Of a stretch of DNA of 16,871 nt, positions 1 to 7,956 are shown one piece after another. The DNA is from Bacteroidales bacterium (GTDB lineage Bacteria; Bacteroidota; Bacteroidia; Bacteroidales; SMBSF77): positions 1-16,871 of the forward strand of contig JAIOTT010000244.1 in the NCBI GenBank assembly GCA_021106655.1, given 5' to 3'. The translations under genes were made by a program, and so were the position numbers. Numbering within the stretch: the stretch's first letter is position 1; each line of letters begins with the position of its first letter. A model generated the notes under the pieces. It ran no database searches and was not told the origin of the DNA. It saw only the letters and a list, made by a program, of their open reading frames with translations.

Positions 1-779
1 CTTTGCTGTTTATCAAGATCAACTTTTACCTTTTTCTGTATTTGATTTTTTAACTCAAGTACCTGTAGTTCCTTTGTAAGATGAGAAAGGACAAGGTTAG
101 CCCGTTTAAAAACATCGGAGATTTCCAATAATTTTTGTTTTTCTTTTACTTCATTAATCAGATTCGAAGAAACAAAATTCACAAGAAATCCTGAGCTTTC
201 AATGTTATTTATTGCAAATTTAGCTTCAGCAGGGATATGTGGTGTCAGCGTAATTATCTGCAGTGCAAGATCTTTAAGTGAGGATATCAGGGCATTGAAC
301 TTCTTATCATTTTTAGATATTTCAGAGCTTTCATAAGGAATTACCTGGGCTTTGAAATAAGGATCAGTCTGTATTAGATTTAAAATTTCAAACCTTTTCT
401 TTCCCTGAATAATAACAGTAGTATTCCCGTCGGGCATTTGTAACATTTTAATTATATGTGCAACAGTTCCAATGTTACTAATATCTTTAGCATCCGGATC
501 TTCAACATCAACATCTTTCTGGGAAACCACACCAATTATCCTGTCATTTTTATAATAATCTTTAATCAATTTTATTGATTTCTCCCTGCCAACAGTGATA
601 GGGATAACTACTCCGGGAAACAAAACAGTATTTCTTAATGGCAGTACCGGCAGCACCTCCGGAACATCCTCAGCGTTCATCCGCTCTTCATCTTCAGGTG
701 AAAGCAATGGGATAAATTCAGTATCGCCATCAATAATATCAGATAAATTATATAATTGTGTATTTAATATATGGTCCAT
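1..779 (-). CDS. lon: ATP-dependent protease Lon, N-terminal part (cut by window edge)
   Basis: This is the first 259 codons of Lon, the cytoplasmic AAA+ serine protease that degrades misfolded and regulatory proteins. The ATG at 779 opens a minus-strand frame that stays open to the window edge. After an acidic leader of about 40 residues comes the LON substrate-binding domain, with LPLRNTVLFPG at about residue 44, VVSQKD at about residue 84 and a GKKRFEIL segment near residue 127. The visible end, VDLDKQQ, is the family's helical linker that precedes the ATPase module. The AAA+ and Ser-Lys protease domains lie outside the window, so completeness cannot be judged. The family call rests on motif recognition and is firm. 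A possible promoter lies upstream at 820-848. Confidence 0.95.
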   Translation of the reverse strand, partial: MDHILNTQLYNLSDIIDGDTEFIPLLSPEDEERMNAEDVPEVLPVLPLRNTVLFPGVVIPITVGREKSIKLIKDYYKNDRIIGVVSQKDVDVEDPDAKDISNIGTVAHIIKMLQMPDGNTTVIIQGKKRFEILNLIQTDPYFKAQVIPYESSEISKNDKKFNALISSLKDLALQIITLTPHIPAEAKFAINNIESSGFLVNFVSSNLINEVKEKQKLLEISDVFKRANLVLSHLTKELQVLELKNQIQKKVKVDLDKQQ

Positions 780-819
780 AAATTAAGTCAATTTGTCAGT
801 TTCCGGAAAAAAAATTTAA

Positions 820-848
820 AAAACTTATATAGTCAATATGCATGCCAA
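820..848 (-). promoter_or_regulatory. Possible Bacteroidetes-type promoter for lon
   Basis: Reading the minus strand, TTG (848-846) is followed after 18 bp by TAAGTTTT (827-820). That is one mismatch from the TAnnTTTG -7 consensus of Bacteroidetes. It would place the transcript start about 35 nt upstream of the lon ATG. The match is imperfect and the region is AT-rich, so this is only a candidate. Confidence 0.25.
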
Positions 849-860
849 AGTAAAGACTAA

Positions 861-1002
861 GAGATATGAGATATGAGACTCGGGGAAAAGATACAAAGGT
901 ACAAAGATGTAAAGATATAAAGGTTTAAATGTAGGCAGTTGCAGTCTCAGTTTGCAGTAACTCAAACCTGAACCTCGAACTTATACCTTATACCTTATAC
1001 CT
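861..1002. repeat. Spacer with 7- and 8-bp word repeats (lon / glmU-like gene)
   Basis: The spacer has three short-period blocks. Two copies of GAGATAT and a variant GAGACTC run from 861 to 881. Four octamers of the form RTRYAAAG run from 891 to 922 (ATACAAAG, GTACAAAG, ATGTAAAG, ATATAAAG). Three perfect TTATACC heptamers run from 981 to 1001, preceded by related heptamers from 961. The first and last blocks are loosely complementary, giving imperfect inverted arms (about 858-885 and 975-1008). The TTATACC word is also the unit of the larger array at 8601-8698. No gene is seen here. Confidence 0.75.
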
Positions 1003-1005
1003 ATC

Positions 1006-2136
1006 TCAAATAGTGTGAAAATTAAAGGAAGCGTCATAAACACTTGCCATAATATCTTTTTCTACTTTATCGAAAACCTTATTTCTACGTTTATAAACCG
1101 CTTCAGCAACATCAAAGGCTTTTTTAATGTTATAACTGGAGAATCCGCTTGTTCCGCCCCATGAAAATGAAGGAATAAAATTTCTTTGAAAGCCGGAGCC
1201 AAAAACATTTACATTAACTCCAACAACTGTTCCCGTATTGAACATTGTATTGATTCCACATTTTGAATGATCTCCCATAATAAGACCACAAAACTGCGTG
1301 CCTGTATCTATAAAAGTTTTCCTGGGATAATTCCAGAGTCTCACAATATCATAAGTATTTTTTAGATTTGAGGTATTTGAATCCGCTCCGATATTACACC
1401 ATTCAGCAATTACTGAATTACCAAAAAAACCATCGTGGGCTTTATTTGAATAACCAAAGAATACTGAATTCACAACTTCACCACCAATTTTACAGTAAGG
1501 ACCTATAGTAGTCGGACCATAAATCTTAGCCCCCATCTTTAATACACTGTGGTCACAAAGTGCAAAAGGACCTCTGATATTACAACCTTCCATTATTTCT
1601 GCATCTTTCCCAATGTATACCGGACCTGTATTAGCATTAATTGTACAAAATTCAACATGCGCTCCTTCTTCAACAAAAACATTCTTCCCTCCCAAAATAT
1701 TATTGGTACTGCTTATTGGTAAAGATTTTCTCCCTTTTGTTATTAGTTCAAAATCCTGTTTTATTGCTTCATCATTTTTAGAAAAAATACACCATGTATC
1801 ATGAATAAACAAAAAGTCAGTTTCAGTTTTTATCTCTTCTTCGATGGATTGTTCGGAACTCTCAATGTCATGACCTTTGATATACATCGCAATTATCTGA
1901 TCATCACTAATAATTGCCTGGTTTGGTTTTAAAGATTTAATTTCTTTAATTAGTTCAGGGTTTGGACACACAGAACCATTTATCAATATGTTATCAGCCA
2001 TTTTTTTTATTGGATATTTAACTCTAAGATACTCCTGTGTAAGTGATGATGTTTGGGTACCAAGGTAGCGTTCCCATTTTTCGCGAATTGTTAAAATCCC
2101 AAATCTAATATCTGCAACCGGCCTCATATAACACAA
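1006..2136 (-). CDS. GlmU-like sugar-1-phosphate nucleotidyltransferase / acyltransferase (Bacteroidetes type)
   Basis: The protein resembles the alternative bacterial GlmU family of Bacteroidetes, thought to act in UDP-GlcNAc formation. The N-terminal half is a reduced nucleotidyltransferase-like domain containing RPVADIRFGILTIREKWE, a family signature. From about residue 150 the hexapeptide repeats of a left-handed beta-helix appear (ILGGKNVFVEEGAHVE, GPVYIGKDAEIMEG, GPTTIGPYCKIGG), followed by the conserved NYPRKTFIDTGTQ and GDHSKCGINT segments and a C-terminal SFSWGG block.

The start is problematic. The coordinates use a TTG at 2136, but recognisable family sequence continues upstream in frame as NYILFDDYKRDNLLPL to about 2184, where an ATG would be expected and AAG is found. 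An in-frame TGA lies at 2202-2200. The true start may be non-canonical, or the start codon may be mutated. Acetyltransferase activity is inferred from the family only. Confidence 0.85.
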   Translation of the reverse strand: MCYMRPVADIRFGILTIREKWERYLGTQTSSLTQEYLRVKYPIKKMADNILINGSVCPNPELIKEIKSLKPNQAIISDDQIIAMYIKGHDIESSEQSIEEEIKTETDFLFIHDTWCIFSKNDEAIKQDFELITKGRKSLPISSTNNILGGKNVFVEEGAHVEFCTINANTGPVYIGKDAEIMEGCNIRGPFALCDHSVLKMGAKIYGPTTIGPYCKIGGEVVNSVFFGYSNKAHDGFFGNSVIAEWCNIGADSNTSNLKNTYDIVRLWNYPRKTFIDTGTQFCGLIMGDHSKCGINTMFNTGTVVGVNVNVFGSGFQRNFIPSFSWGGTSGFSSYNIKKAFDVAEAVYKRRNKVFDKVEKDIMASVYDASFNFHTI

Positions 2137-2253
2137 TGGAAGCAGGTTATCTCTTTTGTAGTCGTCAAAAAGAATATAATTCTTATAGATAAATTTTAAT
2201 CAAAAAATAAATATTACAAAATTCAGTTCTATCAGTTTTATTTGATCATGTTG

Positions 2254-2397
2254 ATTGTTAATTGTTAATTAGCCAATAACTAATCACTAATCACTAATCG
2301 CTAATCGCTAATCGCTAATCACTAATCGCTAATCACTAATCGCTAATCACTAATCGCTAATCGCTAATCGCTAATCGCTAATCTCTAATCTCTAATA
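2254..2397. repeat. Heptamer tandem array, consensus RCTAATC
   Basis: Sixteen uninterrupted 7-bp units run from 2279 to 2390, each ACTAATC, GCTAATC or, for the last, TCTAATC. A seventeenth degenerate unit (TCTAATA) ends at 2397. Upstream, ATTGTTA occurs twice at 2254-2267 and keeps the same 7-bp phase, suggesting that an older, eroded end extends the array. Only the first base of the unit varies, alternating A and G without a strict order. A 7-bp period is incompatible with a repeated peptide of one residue per unit, and stop codons occur in all frames. It lies upstream of the minus-strand glmU-like gene. Confidence 0.95.
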
Positions 2398-2484
2398 ACA
2401 GTATTCCTTGTGAATCCGATAACAAAGCAAAAATAGAGAATATTTTTATGCCATTTATTAACAACAAAAAATACTTTTGAACAG

Positions 2485-2660
2485 TTAATTAGTGTCTGTC
2501 CATAAAGTCCAGATTATTATTAAAAATGCATAGAGCAAAGGGCATAGAGCATGGAGGTATTTTTGTAATGCGTTAATAAATAATATTTTACTCCAAGCTC
2601 TGTGCTCCATGCTCCATGCAAGGCTTGAAATTTGTGACATTATAGACAAGCACTAATTAA
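2485..2660. mobile_element. MITE-like 176-bp imperfect inverted repeat
   Basis: The two ends are inverted copies of each other over about 31 bp. The left end begins TTAATTAGTGTCTGTCCATA at 2485. The reverse complement of the right end begins TTAATTAGTGCTTGTCTATA at 2660. The interior is also self-complementary. The left arm (about 2528-2556) contains 7-bp words GCATAGA, GCAAAGG, GCATAGA, GCATGGA. The right arm (about 2592-2620), read in reverse complement, gives GCATGGA, GCATGGA, GCACAGA. No open frame of useful length is inside, so it could only be mobilised in trans. The terminal TTAA or TTAATTA could be a target duplication, but it is self-complementary and therefore ambiguous. It could alternatively be a large transcribed hairpin. 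Confidence 0.6.
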
Positions 2661-2786
2661 TAGTTTTATTGATAATAGAAAACAGAACCATTTATCAATT
2701 ACAACGTTTAATTTGTTTTACTTAATTTTGTTTTTAAAGGAACGTTAAATGTTTTGTTATATTTTTTACCCCCTCTCCTGTGTTAG
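2661..2786. other. AT-rich spacer without recognisable gene
   Basis: Nothing protein- or RNA-coding is recognised. TAATTTTG, a match to the -7 element TAnnTTTG, occurs at 2723-2730 and again at 2810-2817, but neither has a TTG at the usual distance upstream. The promoter of the glycosyltransferase at 2901 therefore remains unlocated. Confidence 0.4.
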
Positions 2787-2841
2787 GCGAAGCGTCCACG
2801 CTTCGCTAGTAATTTTGCATCGTAGCGTGGACGCTACGATG
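2787..2841. repeat. Pair of perfect hairpins with mirror-image cores
   Basis: The first palindrome (2787-2806) has arms GCGAAGCGT / ACGCTTCGC around a 2-base centre. The second (2818-2841) has 11-bp arms starting CATCGTAGCGT, also around a 2-base centre. The cores AGCGTCCACGCT and AGCGTGGACGCT are reverse complements, so each can also pair with the other. The high GC contrasts with the AT-rich surroundings. The pair resembles a REP doublet (BIME-like). It lies 60-115 bp upstream of the chosen ATG of the glycosyltransferase gene, so it could sit in that gene's leader. Confidence 0.8.
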
Positions 2842-2900
2842 AACGGGAGATGTCTGACAAAGGAAGACAGAGTGCGTGCAAAAAAAACAAATATAACCAC

Positions 2901-4898
2901 ATGAAATTATCAATTATCCTCGTAAATTACAATGTCAAGTATTTCCTTGAACAATGTCTTTACTCAGTCCGAAAGTCAATAAAAGATATTGAAGCGGAAG
3001 TATTTGTTGTTGACAACAACTCCGTTGATGGTTCAATAAGGATGCTTGAGGAAAAATTTCCGGAAGTGATTCTTATCAGAAATAAAACTAATGAAGGTTT
3101 TTCAAAAGCAAATAATCAGGCCATTCAACAGGCAAAAGGAGAATATATATTACTGTTAAATCCTGATACTATTGTTGAGGATAATACCTTTTCAAAGATA
3201 ATCAACTTCATGGACGGAAATCCTAAGGCAGGAGGCCTTGGAGTAAAAATGCTTGATGGCAAAGGTAAATTTCTGCCTGAATCAAAACGTGGGCTTCCAA
3301 CTCCAGCCGTAGCTTTTTATAAGATATTTGGTCTTGCAAAGCTCTTCCCGAAATCAAAATTATATGGTAAATACCATCTCACCTATCTTGATAAAAATAC
3401 AATTCATAAAGTTGATGTACTGTCCGGGGCATTCATGCTTCTAAGAAAAACTGTTCTTGATGAAATTGGCCTTCTGGATGAATCATTCTTTATGTACGGA
3501 GAGGACATTGATATGTCGTATCGTATAACAAAAGCCGGGTATGATAACTACTACTTTCCGGAAACAAGGATAATACATTACAAAGGAGAGAGCACAAAGA
3601 AAAGCAGCATAAACTATGTTTTCATATTTTATAATGCTATGATAATCTTTGCTAAGAAGCATTTCTCCCAAAAAAATGCCCGACTGTTTTCATTCCTAAT
3701 AAAAATGGCAATATATCTTCGGGCAGGTCTTGCGATTATTAACAGATTTATCTCCCACATATTCATCCCTTTACTGGATGCAGTAGTTATTTTTGCAGGT
3801 ATCTTACTCATTAAAGATTATTGGGAGCACAATATCATTTATACTGATGGAGGGCATTATCCCTATATTTTTATTGCTGTTGCTCTTCCGATTTATATTT
3901 TGATCTGGCTACTTACAATTTATTTTAGTGGTGGTTACGACCGCCCTGTTAAAAAGATCAAAATACTACAAGGAATATTTATCGGAACACTTATTATCCT
4001 GGTAATCTATTCTCTTTTAAGTGAAGAATATCGTTTTTCCAGGGCATTAATAATTCTTGGCGCTATGTGGGCTATGATCGCCCTGCTTCTCATCCGTTAT
4101 CTTTTGCAAAGTATTAAGATTGGAAAAACCCAAATAGGATTTGATACAAGTAACAGGTTTCTAATAATTGGTGAACAGAAAGAAGCTGAAAGAGTTGCCG
4201 ACCTTCTAAAAAAGACTACATTAAATCCCGGTTTTATAGGATTGATAAATTCCAAAGGAAATGAAGAGAACAATAATGTTTTTATTGGCCACATTGGACA
4301 ATTAAAAGAGATAATCCCCATTTATAAAATTGAAGAGGTGATATTCTGTGCCAGGGATATTCCGGCTGATTTGATCATTGACAAAATGTCAGAACTGAAT
4401 TATTCTGAGGTGAAGTTCAAGATAGCTCCGCCTGAAAGCCTTTCAATAATAGGAAGTAATTCCATTAATGCACCCGGAGACCTTTATGTAATTAATATTA
4501 ATTCAATTACAAGGACAAAAAACAGACGTAATAAACGTATGCTTGATATATTGGGTAGTTTGTCCCTCCTTCTGGTATCTCCAGTCTCAGTTTTTATTGT
4601 TAATAATCCTATCGGGTATTTCTTTAATGTTTTCAGAGTACTCATTGGCAGGTATTCCTGGGTTGGTTATGCTACAGTAGATAAAGACGATATTGTGAAG
4701 CTTCCTCTTATAAAAAAAGCTATTCTTGAACCAACATACGCCTTTAAAAATCGTAAAAATGAGGCCGAAGCTATTAGTAGACTAACTTTGTTGTACGCAC
4801 GAAACTATAAATTCACAAATGATCTGAATATTATCTACAAAGGTTTTAAAAGCTTAGGGAAAAAATCTATTGATTTATTACCCAAAAACCCCAAATAG
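2901..4898 (+). CDS. Membrane family 2 glycosyltransferase fused to a degenerate glycosylphosphotransferase-like half
   Basis: Residues 1 to about 240 form a rhamnosyltransferase-like GT2 domain that would transfer a sugar from a nucleotide donor onto a surface polysaccharide or lipid carrier. It shows LSIILVNYN at the start, VVDNNSVDGS with D38, NPDT with D89, and GEDIDMSYR near E201/D202. After it come four predicted membrane segments (about 285-305, 322-342, 357-373, 381-402) and a Rossmann-like domain starting RFLIIGEQ at 419. The last part begins KRMLDILGS (about 545-553), like the membrane entry of the PglC/WbaP sugar-phosphate transferase fold.

The catalytic core of that fold is not recognisable. 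The chain passes quickly to VLIGRYSWVGY, which resembles the later VLxGxxSxVGPRP region, and ends NYKFTNDLNIIYKGF. The second half is therefore probably non-catalytic. The ATG at 2901 was chosen because the GT2 fold starts there. An upstream in-frame ATG at 2850 adds 17 unlikely residues overlapping the hairpin region. Confidence 0.85.
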   Translation: MKLSIILVNYNVKYFLEQCLYSVRKSIKDIEAEVFVVDNNSVDGSIRMLEEKFPEVILIRNKTNEGFSKANNQAIQQAKGEYILLLNPDTIVEDNTFSKIINFMDGNPKAGGLGVKMLDGKGKFLPESKRGLPTPAVAFYKIFGLAKLFPKSKLYGKYHLTYLDKNTIHKVDVLSGAFMLLRKTVLDEIGLLDESFFMYGEDIDMSYRITKAGYDNYYFPETRIIHYKGESTKKSSINYVFIFYNAMIIFAKKHFSQKNARLFSFLIKMAIYLRAGLAIINRFISHIFIPLLDAVVIFAGILLIKDYWEHNIIYTDGGHYPYIFIAVALPIYILIWLLTIYFSGGYDRPVKKIKILQGIFIGTLIILVIYSLLSEEYRFSRALIILGAMWAMIALLLIRYLLQSIKIGKTQIGFDTSNRFLIIGEQKEAERVADLLKKTTLNPGFIGLINSKGNEENNNVFIGHIGQLKEIIPIYKIEEVIFCARDIPADLIIDKMSELNYSEVKFKIAPPESLSIIGSNSINAPGDLYVININSITRTKNRRNKRMLDILGSLSLLLVSPVSVFIVNNPIGYFFNVFRVLIGRYSWVGYATVDKDDIVKLPLIKKAILEPTYAFKNRKNEAEAISRLTLLYARNYKFTNDLNIIYKGFKSLGKKSIDLLPKNPK

Positions 4899-4956
4899 GT
4901 TAATTTAGAAAATGAAATAGCACATATTATGATATTTTAAATATTTACACTAATGG

Positions 4957-4987
4957 TTGAACCATCTCTTTTTTTTAATTAATTTTG
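4957..4987 (+). promoter_or_regulatory. Bacteroidetes-type promoter for the T9SS cargo gene
   Basis: TTG (4957-4959) and TAATTTTG (4980-4987) match the -33 TTG and -7 TAnnTTTG elements of Bacteroidetes, separated by 20 bp. Transcription would begin near 4993, giving a leader of about 20 nt to the ATG at 5014. The motif overlaps a longer in-frame reading that begins with the TTG at 4957, which argues against that TTG as a translation start. Confidence 0.5.
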
Positions 4988-5013
4988 CAATCTACAATCC
5001 AAATCAAATTGCG

Positions 5014-7947
5014 ATGAAAATAACTCATAGACCTAAATTCTGCAATAAAAACAATAATAGAATACCCAATAATTTTAAGAACAGTATTTTATTTATTACG
5101 ATAATGTTGTTTACAGCATATCCACTTTTTGCTGATAATCTCACAACTGTAGCAGGTTCAGGGACAGGAACCAGTACTACCGCTAACTCATGGACAACCA
5201 TTGCTACAACATCAACCATTGATGTGACGAATATCGATAATGTACTTGTGTACACAACCTTTACAAACCAAAGCTCAAATAATCCAAATCAGAGTAGAAC
5301 TTTAATAATGCGCATTACAGATAATGCAGGTACTCCAAATGTAAGTAGTACGATTAGTAGGTATATGAAAGATGGAAGCTACCGTATAGGATCTCTGTTT
5401 TATGTATTCGATGTAAGCACTTTAAGCGGAAACCTAACATATACTCTTGAACACAGTTGTGACAATAAAAAGGGAACTACTAGCTCAGGAACCATTGTGG
5501 CAATGTCACTAAATACAGATGTGAGCCCGTATCCATCCCTGGATTATGATATGAAAGAAATAACCACCGGGGTTACCACTTCAAGTGGGACATATGTAGC
5601 TGTTACAGGACTCACTACTGATGCAATCACATTACCGATATATGATGGTTTCATTGTAGTTGCAAGCATTAATTGTCGGAAGACTGCGTATCAATCGGCC
5701 ACTGATGGAGGAGAATGGGCATTACAAATGCAAAAAGATGGAGGAGGGTATAGTGAAATAGGGTATTCTATTACAAGAACACTTCCAACTACAGATGAAA
5801 TTGGGATGATAACTCTATTAGCTGTTCTTGCAGATCACCACGATGATGACTATAATTTCAGGGTAGTGCATAGAGCTACTGGTTCAACATTACCCACAAT
5901 ATCAACAGAAAACACAAACCTGGTAGCTGTTGCCCTGGGTTATATCAAAAGTGGCGCAGGAGGGCGACATTTTACAACCGACGAAACTAGTGTCACAACT
6001 ACCAATACAACATCAACTTCAGCAGCAGCGGCAGCAACTTTATCATCGGTAACAGCCAAAGGAAGCTCAGTTTTATTATTAGGGCAATTTGGGACACAAT
6101 CAACAGCTTCAAGTACCGGTAATTTTTCTTTAACTGCAAGCGGAGGTTCAGTTACATCGAGAATCTTGCAAAGAACGCTAGCAGATGCAAATGACAGAGG
6201 CGCTGGCGGTATTTGCGGATTGGTTACAGGCCTTACACCCAGCAGTTCCTATAATTTAATCTTTAATCATTATTTATCTTCAAGTGGGCCAACTTTAACA
6301 ACTACAGATATTGTTAATGGAGCTATTCAACTCACAGATACAGAATCACCGGGTTACTGGACAGTAACAACCAGCACAGCCTGGGCCACGTTAACAAACT
6401 GGTATGATGGTGCTGAACCTACGTCCAGCACCAATGTTATCCTTTACGATCAGACTAACAATCCTGTTATCAGTGCTTCAGGCGAAGCATGTAATAACCT
6501 GGACATAAAAACCGGATCACTTACAATCAGTTCATCCGGAGACCTTACTGTAAGCGGAACATTAACCAATACAGATAACACAAAACTTACTATAGAATCA
6601 ACATCTGCAAGTTTAACAGGATCACTAATACATGCGACAGGTACACCTGCTGCAACAGTTGAAAGATATTTAACTTATGACCAGTGGCATATATTAAGCC
6701 CTCCAATTAGTAATGCTACAATCAACACATTTTTAGATATCTACGTAAGGGAATTTGATGAAACCATTGATACTGCCGGAGGGGGAATATATTATTCAAA
6801 TAACTGGATATATTTGTGGCATCCGGTAAGTACTCCCATGAACGTGATGCAAGGATATTCGGTGTGGAATCAAACAGCAAGCGGAAAGAATGTCTATACA
6901 TATACAGGGACACTGAACAACGGTTCAATAAGCAATACTTCACTAACAAATTCCGGCGCGGGAACACCTGGGGGATGGAATTTAGTTGGAAATCCGTATC
7001 CATGTGCCATGGACCTTGATGCTGCCTCAGGGTGGAGCTCCTCAAATGTTGATGCAGCAGTTTACTATTGGGACGTTAGCCAATACAAATCTTATAGTGC
7101 GAAGGGCTTGGGTGGGGATGGCTCAGAAACAGGAGGTTCCAGATATGTACCCTCAGGTCAAGGCTTCTTTATAAAGTGTAACAACATTGCTGGTGGCTCA
7201 ATTGGGGTTGATAATGATGTTAGGGTGCATAACAGCGCAAGCTTTTATAAAAATACAAAATCCTTTGACGATTTTCTCAGACTAAAAATTGAAGGAAATA
7301 ACGATAGAGATGAATTAATTGTGCATTTCGACAGTAATGCAACTGCTGGATATGATGGGCTTTTTGATGCTTATAAACTTTATGGTTTATTGAGCGCTCC
7401 TCAATTTTATACCCTTACACCAGATCTTGACAGTATTATGCTATGTATGAATGTATTAGACAGAACTTCAAACTACATGACAATACCTTTATGTTTGGAG
7501 GTTGGTAATACAGGTACCTATGTTATCACAGCTTCAGAATTTGGAAGTTTTGATCCTGGTGTAAAAATTTATCTTGAAGACTTGAAAACAAGTGATCTTA
7601 TAAACTTAGTGCAGAATCCTGTCTATTCATTTATTGCAGATACAAACGATAATAAACTGAGGTTTTTATTGAGGTTTGATTACCAGTCAGTATCGACAAG
7701 CAATCTTGAAGATATTAGTCCTTTTTATGTCTATTCCTTTGATAAAAACATATATTTTAACATTAATGAGCTAAATGGAGATGCAATTATTAGAGTTATT
7801 GATTTACTCGGCAGAGAAATACAAAGTATGAAAGTCGAAAAACCGGGCTTAAATAAAATATCTCTTCATAACCAGCCAAATGGAATATACATCCTTTTAC
7901 TGGAAACCAAAGAGAGTGTCTATTCCGAAAAGATCTATTTAAAATAG
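5014..7947 (+). CDS. Secreted cell-surface protein with type IX secretion C-terminal sorting domain
   Basis: This 977-residue protein is probably exported by Sec and then by the type IX system to the cell surface or medium. The signal peptide has a long polar N-region, a hydrophobic core at about 23-36 and a likely cleavage after A40 (AYPLFA-DN). A Thr/Ser/Gly-rich, beta-rich region of about 400 residues follows, with no recognised catalytic motif. A middle region contains WHILSPP, MQGYSVWN, GWNLVGNPYPC and PSGQGFFIK, which are typical of Bacteroidetes surface proteins.

The last 80 residues (from about 897) form a type A sorting domain, with VIDLLGREI, a G-L-N-K turn and NGIYILLLETKESVYSEKIYLK-like strands. 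The start at 5014 is preferred over the TTG at 4957 because a promoter covers the extra codons. The ligand or substrate is unknown. An adhesin-like or structural role is only a guess. Confidence 0.85.
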   Translation: MKITHRPKFCNKNNNRIPNNFKNSILFITIMLFTAYPLFADNLTTVAGSGTGTSTTANSWTTIATTSTIDVTNIDNVLVYTTFTNQSSNNPNQSRTLIMRITDNAGTPNVSSTISRYMKDGSYRIGSLFYVFDVSTLSGNLTYTLEHSCDNKKGTTSSGTIVAMSLNTDVSPYPSLDYDMKEITTGVTTSSGTYVAVTGLTTDAITLPIYDGFIVVASINCRKTAYQSATDGGEWALQMQKDGGGYSEIGYSITRTLPTTDEIGMITLLAVLADHHDDDYNFRVVHRATGSTLPTISTENTNLVAVALGYIKSGAGGRHFTTDETSVTTTNTTSTSAAAAATLSSVTAKGSSVLLLGQFGTQSTASSTGNFSLTASGGSVTSRILQRTLADANDRGAGGICGLVTGLTPSSSYNLIFNHYLSSSGPTLTTTDIVNGAIQLTDTESPGYWTVTTSTAWATLTNWYDGAEPTSSTNVILYDQTNNPVISASGEACNNLDIKTGSLTISSSGDLTVSGTLTNTDNTKLTIESTSASLTGSLIHATGTPAATVERYLTYDQWHILSPPISNATINTFLDIYVREFDETIDTAGGGIYYSNNWIYLWHPVSTPMNVMQGYSVWNQTASGKNVYTYTGTLNNGSISNTSLTNSGAGTPGGWNLVGNPYPCAMDLDAASGWSSSNVDAAVYYWDVSQYKSYSAKGLGGDGSETGGSRYVPSGQGFFIKCNNIAGGSIGVDNDVRVHNSASFYKNTKSFDDFLRLKIEGNNDRDELIVHFDSNATAGYDGLFDAYKLYGLLSAPQFYTLTPDLDSIMLCMNVLDRTSNYMTIPLCLEVGNTGTYVITASEFGSFDPGVKIYLEDLKTSDLINLVQNPVYSFIADTNDNKLRFLLRFDYQSVSTSNLEDISPFYVYSFDKNIYFNINELNGDAIIRVIDLLGREIQSMKVEKPGLNKISLHNQPNGIYILLLETKESVYSEKIYLK

Positions 7948-7956
7948 TTTTTCTTT

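Noticed and set aside
2279..2397. CRISPR array
   Set aside because: Units are 7 bp with no spacers, and no cas genes are nearby.
2850..2900. 17-codon N-terminal extension of the glycosyltransferase
   Set aside because: It begins right after the hairpin doublet, is highly polar, and precedes the normal GT2 start MKLSIILVNYN at 2901.
4957..5013. TTG start giving 19 extra residues on the T9SS protein
   Set aside because: The stretch contains a -33/-7 promoter pair, and the ATG at 5014 gives a workable signal peptide.
6722..7045. 107-codon minus-strand open frame and short plus-strand frames at 6816-7174
   Set aside because: They lie within the T9SS cargo gene, whose frame has clear family features. 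They are shadows of that gene.
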